Positions 1 to 9,999 are shown, numbered from the stretch's first letter. The stretch is 64,000 bases of DNA from Micropterix aruncella (GCA_944548615.1 OX155963.1:16544771-16608770); one strand, 5' to 3'. A program made the numbers and translations. The notes: generated by a model not told the origin, from the letters alone.

Positions 1-308
1 GTGCCTCCCTCAACTCACGTTCCAGCTCTTCTTGTGGTGTTTCTTCTTTAACATCCTCTGGCTGTGTAACTGAGGTTTGTGGGGACTGTTGAGTAACTGG
101 ATAATAACTGTCACCTAATCTTTGGTAAAGCTTTATTATGGATTCATTCATTGTAGCGCTGGAAGCCTTTGGAAAAGCCTCTTCATCTTGTGAGTCGTCA
201 AAGTAACCCTTAGAGTTGTGCAAATATTGAAGAATACTAGATTCCGTTAGACGAAACTGTTGTATCCTATTATTTAATGCTTCGGCGAGTGAATTAGCGT
301 ATATGTAA
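1..308 (-). CDS. Partial coding exon of an unidentified protein (runs off left edge)
   Basis: Read on the minus strand, about 102 codons stay open from near 307 to the window edge. The composition is natural-looking and not low-complexity: a Leu/Gln-rich start (NSLAEALNNRIQQF), an acidic middle (YFDDSQDEEAFPK), a Gln/Ser/Thr-rich part (PVTQQSPQTSVTQPED) and a charged end (EETPQEELERELREA) that could begin a coiled coil. A possible splice acceptor (ctattacatAG, complement of 309-310) sits immediately upstream; a stop in the same frame lies a few codons further upstream, so an exon start near 308 is sensible. I do not recognise the protein. No stop or frameshift is seen, unlike every other coding remnant here, so this may be a live host exon whose gene continues left of the window. 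It could also be part of a transposon ORF. Confidence 0.55.
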
Positions 309-431
309 CTATGTAATAGAATCTAAGGTAACTAATTTAACCATCTTCCAAGGACCGTAGCGTCATGAAAATTAGCAGCTGTATGTACATAGTTCTGATG
401 ACAATACAATAATATGGTACTGTCGAACTGA

Positions 432-605
432 TCTGATGATGGAGTCGGAAGATATGAACTGGAACTTCATGATGGAAAATCGTATCATAGCTGTATCATC
501 GTATCATAAGTTTCATCGAAAATCGTATCATAAGTTTCAAGGTCTGATGATGAAGCCGGAAGACAGGAACTGGCATTCCATGATGGAATATCGTATCATA
601 GTCGT
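432..605 (+). repeat. Two 63-bp direct repeats, 111-bp period
   Basis: A block starting TCTGATGATGGAGTCGGAAG (432-494) recurs as TCTGATGATGAAGCCGGAAG (543-605), both ending near ATCGTATCATAG. A shorter ATCGTATCATAAGTTTCA motif is repeated between them. The 65-codon open frame across this stretch is a by-product of the repeat. Confidence 0.75.
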
Positions 606-758
606 GTTTGCACTTTTGAGAAAGGTCACGTAATGGACTTTAAACACGATCAGGTTTCAAGGTTATAACAAACTTTTTTTGGTTTTACGTGCATTTATAA
701 AAGCGTGTTTTTAGGGTTTTTTTTATCTATTAATTTATTTAAAATGAAAATTGTACTA

Positions 759-1142
759 TTTTTACACGATTGCCCAACAAAAAAAGTAATGTGTTCAGAT
801 TCCATCTATGTATGTTTTCCGTTTCTGTATTCCACCATAACTTCGAAACGTTCGAAACCGATTTAGATCGTTAGTAATGTTGAAATCGTGATGTCATCCC
901 GAGTGTCATGGGGCACCTTAACTGTCCAAATATCAAGTAAGTAGTTGTCAAAATGTCGAAATATGAGAAAAAATACATAAATTTTAACTGGTTTAGTGTA
1001 AAATTAAAGGTCTGATTGAGTACATTCCGGAAACCTATATGTATCTATATGGATAAATACATAAACCACAAATATTTCATAAAAACCGTAATAAAAATAA
1101 TCATAAATAGTTTACTTTCTGTAAATGGCAGTCGTGTTTTTT
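759..1142 (+). mobile_element. ACACGACTGCC MITE family, copy A
   Basis: First of seven copies in the window. It starts TTTTTACACGATTGCCCAAC and ends GGCAGTCGTGTTTTTT, so the ends form an inverted repeat of about 11 bp (ACACGAYTGCC). Internal landmarks shared with the other copies are a 'ttccgtttc...attccaccataacttc' segment, 'aactgtccaaatatcaa', 'aaaggtctgattgagtacattcc' and 'aaatacataaaccacaaatatttca'. It has no coding capacity, so it is a non-autonomous DNA element. The superfamily cannot be fixed because the target duplication is unclear. Confidence 0.8.
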
Positions 1143-1287
1143 ATCCTTTTTAATGCATTAACTTTTTAAGTGTCAACATATTTTAAAATTTTCTCACCTC
1201 TAAATTATAATTAAATAATAAATTTATAAGAATATAGTGCAATTCTACAGTCTGGATTCACTCGCGGTAAACACGGGACGCGTCCCG

Positions 1288-1717
1288 AAGGATCTTATCG
1301 GTCTGAGCTGTTCACTTTAAATATTTGACCAGCGTGTCTATGGACAAAGTCGACCATCGAAAACAAGCGAGCTGTCGTTACTGGCTTGGGGCAGATCGAC
1401 TTTGCTGATGATACATCGGACTACTTACTGAAGGTGGTGGTGGATTTGATTGACCAGCCGACCTGTCGAAGACTATATGCAAAGACTCTCAGAAAGAGGT
1501 TACCGCAAGGTAAAACGGACGATCAATTGTGCGCTGGAAGCTTAGAAGGAGGACGAGACTCTTGCGGAGGCGATAGTGGTGGACCTCTGCAAGTGACGAT
1601 AGCTGACAACCAATTCCTCTTCAACATAATCGCCGTTACCAGTATTGGAAAGAGCCCTTGTGGAAGTGCCAAGGGACCTGGCATATACACTGTCGTGAAG
1701 AGTTATGTGAAATAAAT
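1288..1717 (+). pseudogene. Trypsin-like (S1) serine protease, C-terminal half, broken
   Basis: This is the C-terminal part of an insect clip-type S1 serine protease, a class of secreted enzymes used in immune and developmental proteolytic cascades. Visible family landmarks, in order, are a degraded 'DIALI'-like stretch with the catalytic Asp (from 1291), NI*PACL (1320-1340), VTGLGQIDFADD where the family has GWG, LCAGSLEGGRDSC, the active-site GDSGGP (Ser codon 1575-1577), and PGIYTVVKSYVK before TAA at 1713-1715. Asp at 1557-1559 fits trypsin-like specificity. Breaks: TGA at 1326-1328 where an Arg (CGA) is expected, and a damaged segment between 1300 and 1311. The usual final 'WI...' is lost because the reading runs straight into a clip domain. 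The N-terminal half of the domain, with the His, is not found upstream. From about 1342 to the stop the frame is clean. Confidence 0.85.
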
Positions 1718-2045
1718 GGCGTTTTAGGAGAATGTCTACCGCCGGAAAATTGTCCAAAAACGGGGATTTGCCAAAAGGGAAACTATCACAATTTTGTACA
1801 ATGTCGGAACAAGAGACTGTATGCTGTATTCAATACAGCCCCATGAGCAACAACACGAGATCATCAGAAAACCAGGATAAATCCAATAATTCTACATCAC
1901 CAATAAGTCACCGGTCATCTCTATAATAGCTCCAAAAACCTCAAACATCGCCACAAGCCATAACTACTAATTTCATGAATGACAGTGTGGAAAAACGAAC
2001 TAAATCCGAAAAAAAATAGCTCTGCAATATTGAGTACAAATTAAA
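1706..2045 (+). pseudogene. Clip domain plus linker of a serine protease, broken
   Basis: This is the N-terminal regulatory (clip) domain and linker of a clip-domain serine protease. Six cysteines fit the clip pattern: C1 at 1706 (CEINGVLGE), C2 at 1733, C3 at 1751 (PPENCP), C4 at 1795 and the adjacent C5-C6 at 1822-1827 (ETVCC). A frameshift near 1757-1763 separates C1-C3 from C4-C6. A Ser/Asn-rich linker follows with stops at 1924-1929 and 2017-2019, then a 'KRTKSEKK.LCNIEYK' stretch (about 1999-2040) that resembles the conserved Cys-containing linker just before the activation site in this family. The catalytic domain does not follow. Instead the C-terminal catalytic half lies immediately upstream, so the order is permuted. 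The clip C1 codon overlaps the end of that fragment. Confidence 0.75.
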
Positions 2046-2197
2046 CAATGACAGCCATTGCTGTGTTGGCGATTAATTAATTGATTTTATTTTATCTGCA
2101 TCCAAACTTTTCTCTGGTCGTAACGGTCTCCGTTCCATCGGGTTCAGAAGAGGGAGGAAGAGAGAGTGCACCCGTGGTCGCGCGCCCACCTGTGCAC

Positions 2198-2207
2198 TAT
2201 AATATAG
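2198..2207 (+). promoter_or_regulatory. TATA-like box upstream of a 40-codon frame
   Basis: TATAATATAG lies 36 bases before an ATG in good context (2234), at the end of a GC-richer tract in AT-rich surroundings. This is suggestive only; no transcript is implied. Confidence 0.2.
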
Positions 2208-2233
2208 CCTGCGCACTTGACTGCTTCCGAACA

Positions 2234-2356
2234 ATGGACTCTGAGAAGACTAAAGAAGTCACTAGAATCTACAATGCAGTCGCTATGGCCGAACACGCGG
2301 CTAGAAGGATATATAACTTTTTAAATTATTTTGTAATTTTGTGGCTTATTCGCTAA
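2234..2356 (+). CDS. Small open frame, 40 codons, unidentified
   Basis: A 40-codon frame starts at ATG 2234 (context gaacaATGg) and ends TAA 2356, followed at once by overlapping AATAAA signals (2358-2367). The peptide begins MDSEKTKEVTRIYNAVAMAE, a plausible amphipathic helix, and ends in a hydrophobic stretch (NFLNYFVILWLI). A TATA-like element lies upstream, so the spacing TATA-ATG-stop-AATAAA looks gene-like. The family is not recognised. In AT-rich DNA all these signals arise easily by chance. Confidence 0.2.
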   Translation: MDSEKTKEVTRIYNAVAMAEHAARRIYNFLNYFVILWLIR

Positions 2357-2469
2357 TAATAAATAAAATTTAACGAAGTGTAATCATGCTGTCACAGAAA
2401 ACTCACAAAAAAAATATCTTTATTTGTCTTATAAATAGATTATCGCGGTTACATAGTGGGCTCGATTGC

Positions 2470-2761
2470 GTTTCTTCGTGAACTTATATCGGAAAACAGT
2501 ACATGCGAACAAGACAGAACAGTGCGTTAGAGCGGAGTGTAAAATGAACGATCTTATTTTCCCAAACAAAATCTACCTGCCGAACATAAAACCATCTGAA
2601 TTAGTTGGAAAATAATTCAATCGGACTTAGATTACGCCGCTTTAGATTTGTTTGGTAGATTTATTCTGGAAAAATGACAAACATTAATTTCATATTCCGC
2701 TCTAACGTATTGGCCTGTCTTGCTCGCATGAACTGATTCCGATTTTTATTCACGAAGCAAC
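2470..2761. repeat. Foldback element with about 80-bp inverted arms
   Basis: The left arm (2470-2548, starting GTTTCTTCGTGAAC) matches the reverse complement of the right arm (about 2682-2761, ending TTCACGAAGCAAC) with scattered mismatches. Shared blocks include ATGCGAACAAGACAG against ATGCGAGCAAGACAG, and GTTAGAGCGGA. A second short match (AAATCTACC) lies in the loop. No coding sequence. It is consistent with a non-autonomous foldback or MITE. Confidence 0.75.
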
Positions 2762-3032
2762 ATTACTGCACTGAATTGCATTACTGCAGAACCAAAAAAA
2801 TTTTAAAAAAGACTAAATTATTAAATCGGTCGACAGTAAGTCACCATTATTTATAAACAGGGTGAGTTTTTAATCAGTGGCGTCCTTGAAGTGGGATAAT
2901 CAGTACAATCAAAAAGCAATTTTTTATGATTTTTTTGTCGGAAAAACACAGAAAAAAATGTGTTTATTTTTGGAATTTCGAAATATTAATTTTTTGAAAA
3001 AAAAAGTATAAAAAGAGGCGATAACGTTGCAC

Positions 3033-3088
3033 CATCTAGCGGTAGGTAAAATATTGGCTATTCACGTTATTTTAGCTATTGCTAGATG
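3033..3088. repeat. 56-nt hairpin with 21-bp arms
   Basis: CATCTAGCGGTAGGTAAAATA (3033-3053) pairs with 3068-3088 at 18 of 21 positions, loop of 14 nt. Size and near-perfect pairing resemble a small foldback element. Confidence 0.6.
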
Positions 3089-5119
3089 ACTCAGCGGGCT
3101 CAAACGCTCGCCAAACTTTTATTTATCAGTCAGATTGTTTAAATTTATATATAAAAAAAAGATAATAGATTTTTTATTTTTTTCGTATACAAAATTTATT
3201 TTTGCTCGTACTGATTCTCCCACTTTAAAGATGTCACTAATTGAAAACTCATATTGTATACATGTAGGTATATTTTACTGATCGGATGATATTGGTTATT
3301 AAAACGGACAACTTCGAGGATACGTCTCCATCGCATCGTCAAATGTGATGAAGACATCTCGATGACATGCCTGACATCTCGATGACTTCCGCATCCAAAC
3401 GTGTAGCTTTTCGTGTATACCGCATAATGAATAACTTTGCCTAAACTGTGAAGAATATAATGATGATAGCTTGAAGTAGCTTTTCGTCTGACGTACCAGC
3501 CAACTACAAGCACTTCCAAGTCAACAGGAAATGGTTATGCCACATATTATGGTAAACTCCGGTAAGAAAAAGGAAATATAATAAATTAACCCAAATCATT
3601 TCAATGAAAAATCGCATTTCATTTTAATTTATTTTATTATATTTGGTACTCAAACCAAATATTGCTAATACATTTTTAATATGAGAGCTACCGTCTTTAA
3701 AAATTTGTACAGTAACTTAAAACATGGAGGCGTTTTTTTAATGTTACAAATTTAAAAGCCGCTAGTCGTTCCTCGTAGTCAGTTAGTCGATTCTTAAGCC
3801 CGCATTTGTATGACAGCGTTTGAAGGAACATCTATTGAACGGATTCAACTCCATCAAAATAATATTTAACATAAAAACATAGGTATAAATAGGCATAAAA
3901 AGAAATAATAATTTTAAATAAACGAATATCGTAGTGACTATGTATTATAATATTATGCCCGTGTCTTTTTGAATGTTTTTTTTCTTCTATTATTTTATAA
4001 TGTTATTACATTGATTATATTCAGGACTATTCTTGACAATCTTTAAAATAATCATTTTATTCTTGTAAGTATATTTTGACTATTATTGATGTTTCTTTTA
4101 ATTTATATTATATTTTATATTACTTGCAATAGTTTATTGTAAACATTTTGATATTATCTGACGATTTGTTTTGAATAATATATAGGTAATTAGGGTAATT
4201 TTATTACAATTAAGCACGATAACGTTTAACCGATATCTCTACATGACAACGATAAAATAAATTGTATACCTTAGAACAGGCGGCCGTTTAGTTAAGTTTC
4301 GATTATTTCAAATTTGAAAATGAATAAATAAATTTGAAATTTGAAACTTTTTATATTCAATTTCATTATACAATAACACTTCTAACCTTTAACTTATTGC
4401 CGAATAGAAGTAAGTATGTAGGTTCTATTAGTTTCTAAAGTATTTCTATTACTTTCTATTCTTCGATAATTAGATATAATTAAGATTCCTCTCTGTCAGC
4501 TAGTCTAAAAGCAAACATTTTAAACGTCCGGTTCGCTCATGGAAACGACTTCCTCAGAATATTGTTCTGGTTGAGTGACGTCATTTTTAGTGTTAAAATT
4601 TGCATCAGCAGGTAATAATAGTATTTGCTTAATATCCAGGCTTATCTTCGACGTTTTATATCATTGATTAAAGATTTTAAATCAGCACGATAAAATACCC
4701 CAATTTAATATTATTGATTACATATTGTTTTCAACATAATTATGAGTATAATATATCATTAAAATAGCTTTTGAGACACATACTACTATTTATTAGAGCT
4801 ATTAGATTTATTTTATTTATTTTTAATTTTTCTCAGTTAGGTATAATACTTTAGATACGTGTGCGTGTGACAACACAAAACTTACAAGTAACCTAGTCGA
4901 ATCCACCTTGGTACGGGCGTCAGCCTAGTTAGACAGACTTTATAAATTACCATTTTAAGAATTACTTTCTGAAATAAATTTATTCCTATTCTTATTCTTA
5001 TTCTTATATGGTATTAGATTGCTATATCAACCATTTCTGATGGCAAAATGCTAGTGACGCTGGTTGACGGCGAAAGTAATAGCAATTTATTTGGCCCTCT
5101 GTAGTAACATTTGAATGGA
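3089..5119. other. AT-rich stretch, no supported gene
   Basis: I see no recognisable gene. A 107-codon minus-strand frame (3196-3519) has no family signature and covers a short duplicated motif (GACATCTCGATGAC, near 3353 and 3378). A TTATTC microsatellite lies at about 4984-5008. Confidence 0.5.
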
Positions 5120-5187
5120 CCATTCATTATGAAATACCATAGGTAATGAATGGTTTTTTATAAAGTACCAATTGATTATAAAAAACC
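5120..5187. repeat. Two adjacent hairpins
   Basis: CCATTCATTA (5120-5129) pairs with TAATGAATGG (5144-5153). GGTTTTTTATAA (5152-5163) pairs perfectly with TTATAAAAAACC (5176-5187). The stems share two bases, so only one can form fully at a time. Confidence 0.6.
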
Positions 5188-5374
5188 AATAATTTAACCA
5201 GCGATAACAATAATAACATTTAATTATTTTATCATTTAACATTTAACATTTAGTCTTATCTATCGCAATTTTTATATAGAATAGAACGCCATTAATAGTT
5301 GGCATTCTATCGAGATAGACTAATAAGTCTATTTGAACTACTAAGTAGATTAAAACCTGCATACCAATTTTAAA

Positions 5375-6075
5375 ATTAACATCTTTATGTAAGTCATATT
5401 AAAATAATAACACGTTATTATTTTATACCGTGTATGCGTATTTAGAGCGCCTTCTAAAGTGCGCCTCCATACTGTTATATCACGAAAGTTGTCATATTGA
5501 ACAGATTAATTAATTTTATGAACTATGAGTGCCATCTACATGTTGCGTTTCGTAGTAAAATACTGGTTTCCATATAGTAGTAAGTCCTTAAACAATCTTA
5601 TACACTATATCAGTAGTTTTCAAACGGTGGGTTGCGACCCCCTGGGGGGTCCGAACAGACGCCCGGGAGGTCGCAGGCTATCTAAAAATAAAAATTTAAA
5701 ATAATACAAAAAATATTTATCTAATATGCCAACATTTACAGCTTCGGTAGGGAAACATATTTATTATGACTTTTGCTATTTTCTTAGAAAACTTTATGTT
5801 GATCCTAGATGGAAACAGTTAGGTACAACTTCGAAAGTGAAAAGCGGTTCAAATTAATGTGGTTTTTCACCATTGTTTAAAAAAAACTGTATTTAATGGA
5901 TGCTTACAGTTACAGCTATGAAAGAGGCTAAAGGGGTCGAGAGAACTATCGTACAGTCTAAGGGGGGTCGTTTAAGAGTTTTTTTACTAAAAATGGGGGT
6001 CGCAATCTAAAAAAAGTTGAAAAATACTGCACTATATAATCAATGCTTTTATCTTCTATAGGGAAGTAAAAAACG
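5375..6075 (+). repeat. Dispersed repeat R, copy 1, interrupted by a hAT MITE
   Basis: Blocks 'catctttatgtaa', 'atgagtgccatctaca.gttgcg' and 'tttcgtagtaaaat' recur in the same order at 33710-33930. After the MITE the homology resumes at 'ctatataatcaat...ctatag'. The uninterrupted relative at 33.9 kb acts as an empty site for the insertion. Confidence 0.7.
5603..6037. mobile_element. hAT-type MITE with 8-bp target duplication
   Basis: The element spans 5611-6029. It starts CAGTAGTTTTCAAACGG and ends TTGAAAAATACTG, giving inverted ends CAGTAKTTTTCAA. It is flanked on both sides by an exact 8-bp CACTATAT (5603-5610 and 6030-6037). The 8-bp duplication, the CAG start and the 'gtgggttgcgacccc' sub-terminal region are typical of hAT elements. 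Internally it has GGGGTCG-rich ends and no transposase, so it is non-autonomous (419 bp). Confidence 0.9.
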
Positions 6076-6860
6076 GTTAGGTACGTTATCGATTTGACCG
6101 GTGCCGCCCATAGTGTTTTCGTCTGTTGTCTCCCGCTGCAAATAGAGAGATAACACATTAATCCGATTATTTTTCGAAATGTGAGTTGTTAGCAGTCACA
6201 TTTGGCGTATCGCCGGCGATAGATTAGCATAATCTCATTGTAATGTCCCTTGCGTAAGCGAAGTTAACCGGTTAGGAGACATTCATTCGGGCACTCGCCA
6301 TTTAATGGACTGAACGACTCGCACTACTTCGCGGCTGATCCGAACGGATCACTAGCCACTGTTCTGGTTACTCAACGTCCCGGATCTCAGAACTGATGAG
6401 TAAGATTCTCGGACTCAACTGATTAGTAGGATTATCTGTAGAGATTTCGGATTAAAAATCTGTAGTGATTTCGAAAAATTAAGTGGCGTGCAAGATTTTG
6501 GTCTGGACAAATGTGCAATGTACATTTGTGAATAACATCTCGGAATTACAAAAAAAATATTTTAATAAAAATTACGTAGTTTTATCCAAAATTGCATTAT
6601 ATAATAAATACTCGTACATATTCCCAGAAAATAATAACATTACTACCTATCAAGCCCCGCCTCTCCTCACCACTTTTAAAAGGGAGCGGAAGAAGATAGA
6701 CATACTCGATCGATATTCGGCGTCAGGAGCAAGAGTTATTACCACGAGCTAGTCGACTCTTTGCAAGGTAAGATAATCTCTACCAGATTTTTTTCAAAAA
6801 GCGAAAGTGGTTGATATAGCTCAGAAGATAAGCAAATTGAAGAGGAAAAGGGCGGGCCAT
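6038..6860. other. Unassigned stretch
   Basis: Contains an 89-codon frame (GTG start 6483, TAG 6752) with no recognisable family, followed by a donor-like CAAGGTAAGA near 6765. Nothing else is supported. Confidence 0.4.
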
Positions 6861-6945
6861 CTGCTCTGCTAGTATCTGTTTCTCTGTGGTGGCTGCTCTG
6901 CTAGTCTCTGTTTGACTGTGGTGTCTGCTCTGCTAGTTTCTGTTT
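6861..6945 (+). repeat. Minisatellite, three 32-33 bp units
   Basis: CTGCTCTGCTAGTNTCTGTTT recurs three times, separated by CTGTGGTG-type spacers. Units diverge only at single positions. Confidence 0.75.
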
Positions 6946-7204
6946 TAAAAATCCCTCAAACGCATTTTGACAAAAGAACATTTTCTGGTTTTGTAGCACC
7001 AGATGATGGCCACCCTGTAGGGTTGCCGATAAAAATGTTGCATCTCTGATATCACTGCCGCCTGCCTGGTCCCAGCATAATTGAATACTTACAAAATGAT
7101 TCTACGACTAAACTTCTAATTGCCACACAACTAATACACATTGTTGAATTAGTTAATCGTTCAAAGTAGATTATAATTTTTAAAAATCTGAATCTGCGGG
7201 TGTC

Positions 7205-7490
7205 TGTTACATACGTCTGCAGTCTAATGTGTATCTGCGTAGTGGTCTGAGAATTATAGCTCTAATTAAAATGTACACGATAACGCTATTTGCACTGATT
7301 ATAACTGTTATGTCAGCCCTTACTGCTTCACTTTCCTCGAAGAATGAAAAGCCCACGCCTAGTCTTTAATGGTTTGTTGCAGATATATCGCCGCGCTTTG
7401 ACTGCTTTCTCCATATTTATGGCCTACTTTTTTACTAGCTTGTGCACGTGTTCAACTCTCAAGCGACATTCAAACTTAATATTACAATCA
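7205..7490 (+). mobile_element. Candidate 5' LTR remnant
   Basis: Placed only because a strong tRNA-Pro primer-binding-like site follows. The segment begins TGTTACATACG and ends before 'tcttcaaaatt'. LTR boundaries are a guess. No second LTR and no gag or pol were seen downstream, so only a 5' stump remains, if the call is right. Confidence 0.3.
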
Positions 7491-7501
7491 TCTTCAAAAT
7501 T

Positions 7502-7519
7502 TGCGGGCTCGTCCGGGAT
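7502..7519 (+). promoter_or_regulatory. tRNA-Pro primer-binding-like site
   Basis: TGCGGGCTCGTCCGGGAT matches the 18-nt complement of the tRNA-Pro 3' end at 17 of 18 positions. That sequence serves as the primer-binding site of many retroelements. It marks the start of the internal region of a lost LTR element. Confidence 0.5.
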
Positions 7520-7619
7520 ACATTTGAGTTATACATTTAAACAGCTTTTCGTTCATCGTTCGCTTCTCGCCCTGATCCGGTTCAACAGGAACGAACGGAA
7601 TACCCCAGTCGCCACTCTA

Positions 7620-9069
7620 TAACATTTCCCGTCTCCGTTATGATTTATTATCTGGTCCTCGCATAAACGGGTCGCGAATCGACATTACAATCGCCAACAA
7701 AAATATTGTTTTGTATGAAAATTAAGAGGGCTCGGCCGCTATTGTCATGCATATTTCGTGCTTGCGGCATCATGAGTTATTTCAACAGTTGCGCAATGTT
7801 GCTTATAGAGTTTTGTATCGAATATCCATGTACCTAAATCTCATCGTCATCATCAAGTGCAGTCTCTTTAATAAAGTTGGTTCATCAGCTTCGCAATTCA
7901 TTTCGAAAGTGACCTTCTTAAAGTGAGCTATTAATCTCTTCTTTCTTTATGAATATGATTCTTTTTAACGATTCTTTATTTAATATTATTTTCGTCATTG
8001 CTAGCAGTCTCATTCGGTGTTATACGAGCAGTTAAAATCTATGATCGAAGTTGCAGTTAAATTACGAAGAAGATATAATTCCGCATCATAGCCCAAATAT
8101 AGGAGAGTAAACTTGTATGGCGGGGTACTAATAATTATTATTATGTGACAACACTAGTAAGACAGACATGATAATGCAATTCAATATCCTACCTGTATGG
8201 ACATCGCCGGTATGTTCGTATGAATATTAACGCAATATTTTAGGAGAGGCGATGCCATGTGTGGGTCTCAAAGGTGTTGGCGCTCTCGTTTTCGCGGATA
8301 CGTGTTGAAATCGCGAATTATCATCGATACTATATCCTTAAATTTCAAGCGTTGTGGGCGATCGAGTGCATTGTTCGATTCGTGAACATTCACTCGATTC
8401 TGCGGTGATATTTTATCACTTCGATTTTTTAGGAATGTCATTAGGTATTCATTCTGTAATTCATTATTTCATTTATAGTTTCTTTATAGTTCATATTTTT
8501 CTTCCTATAAAATAATTTGGTTGTTAGATGAGCTCTTCCATCAACTGACTCTTTTTGCAATGTAGCTGTTTTCTCGTTCTCTCTTATCAGTTGTTCTAAT
8601 ATAGTCAGACTTTTAGATTGCCTGTCCATCTACGAGTATTCGTCAAGTCATCCTGTCTTCATCTGCTTTAGTATAAGTTTTACTACAATAACCGTCACTT
8701 TATTTGTAATAGCTGTATCCAATGAAAGTTTTATAACTTTCATTCGAATTTGATTATCATACTTTTTATATTATTATGCATTTTGCATTAATTGTTTTGT
8801 CACAAAGTCAGTGGAAAACTACCTACACCTTAAATTCAGACTTAATTATCTGATAATTTTGAGTAGTCAACTACAAATATATCTTTCGATTTCTATCTAT
8901 AAATCGATATACGAGTAATCGATTGAATGGATAAGATTGAATGAGTTTTTTTTTACATGTTTAATTACTGAAGGAAAAACTTGGATTCTCCTATGCGTTT
9001 ATATTACAAGATAGAATAAAAGACCATTTTACATTTATAACTTCTAAACAAAGTGATAAAAAATGCAAA
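7620..9069. other. AT-rich stretch, no supported gene
   Basis: No coding signature or repeat family recognised on either strand. Confidence 0.4.
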
Positions 9070-9253
9070 TTAAAGATCGGTTCTTGAGACGACATGATTC
9101 GGAAACTGTTCCCGCAACAAATTCATTGTCTCACGAGCGGTGCGCCCCGTAAAACCATGTTGCTGAAACCATATGCCGCTGTTGTCCGCTCGCAAGAGTG
9201 TACAACAACAATAGTTAAATCATTCTCCAGTAGCGAATTCCATTGACCGTAAC
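9070..9253 (-). pseudogene. Tc1/mariner-superfamily transposase fragment
   Basis: On the minus strand 'VTVNGIRYWRMI' (9253 downward) is followed, after a frameshift, by 'IWFQQHGFTGRTARETMNLL' and 'REQFPNHVVSRTDL' to a stop at 9070. In Tc1/mariner-related transposases the block around the second catalytic Asp reads WFQQDGAxxHTAR, followed by a leucine-rich helix and a V/I-S-R motif. Here the Asp codon has become His (cat, complement of 9157-9159), so catalysis is lost. The first and third acidic residues are not present. It is a short relic of the core domain. Confidence 0.75.
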
Positions 9254-9999
9254 GCTTGTAACAGCACATTTCCGAAAAAATACGTGAGACAAAGTAATCT
9301 GACTATTTTCTTTTGCTCTGTAAAGATCTATTTTTTCATATTCTAATCACTGAAGAAAACAATAAAATGATATATGATAAAAAACAAAATAAGTTCAACA
9401 AATAGAAAAGTAGTAGGTATACTTATCACTCGACCACAGCTTATAATGATAATTATAAAAAGAAAGTCTTGGGAAACTCCCCAGATGACCTCTACATAGA
9501 GTATAATAAGAGGACAAGATAGACTCTACAAGAGATGACGTACCGCGGCTTTACGTGAAAGCGTAGCTCTGTCAGTATGAAACGAATTAAGATAACGTAA
9601 CAAGAACCCAGTAAAGAATCTGCACGCGGCAATCTCAAGCTATTCATTTCGTCGTCCCTTGGATGCAGACCATTTTTGGGCAGAGGCATTTTGTGTACAT
9701 AGCCCCCAGGAGATCCAAAATTTGTATAGCAATATTCAGGTTGTAATTCATCTTTATGTGACGTTATCTACATTATGGTGTAGTGATGAAGTTACTTCTC
9801 TAACCTTCACTCCGAAGATTATAGAAGATATAACGATGACATTAACCGTCAGTACTTAGTTCAAAGATCGCTATTTGCACGTGACATTTAAAGCGACGCG
9901 ACCGCAACGTCCGCCAAAGGAGGCTCGCTGCTCCAATACGAGGGACACACTGAATGATTCCGGTATGAATATGAAAAAAAACGTTTTGTCACCCGAAAA
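9254..9999. other. No recognisable feature
   Basis: Short unsupported open frames only (for example 9492-9689 minus and 9875-10132 plus). Confidence 0.4.

Noticed and set aside
3196..3519. 107-codon minus-strand frame
   Set aside because: No family signature, and it covers a short local duplication (GACATCTCGATGAC).
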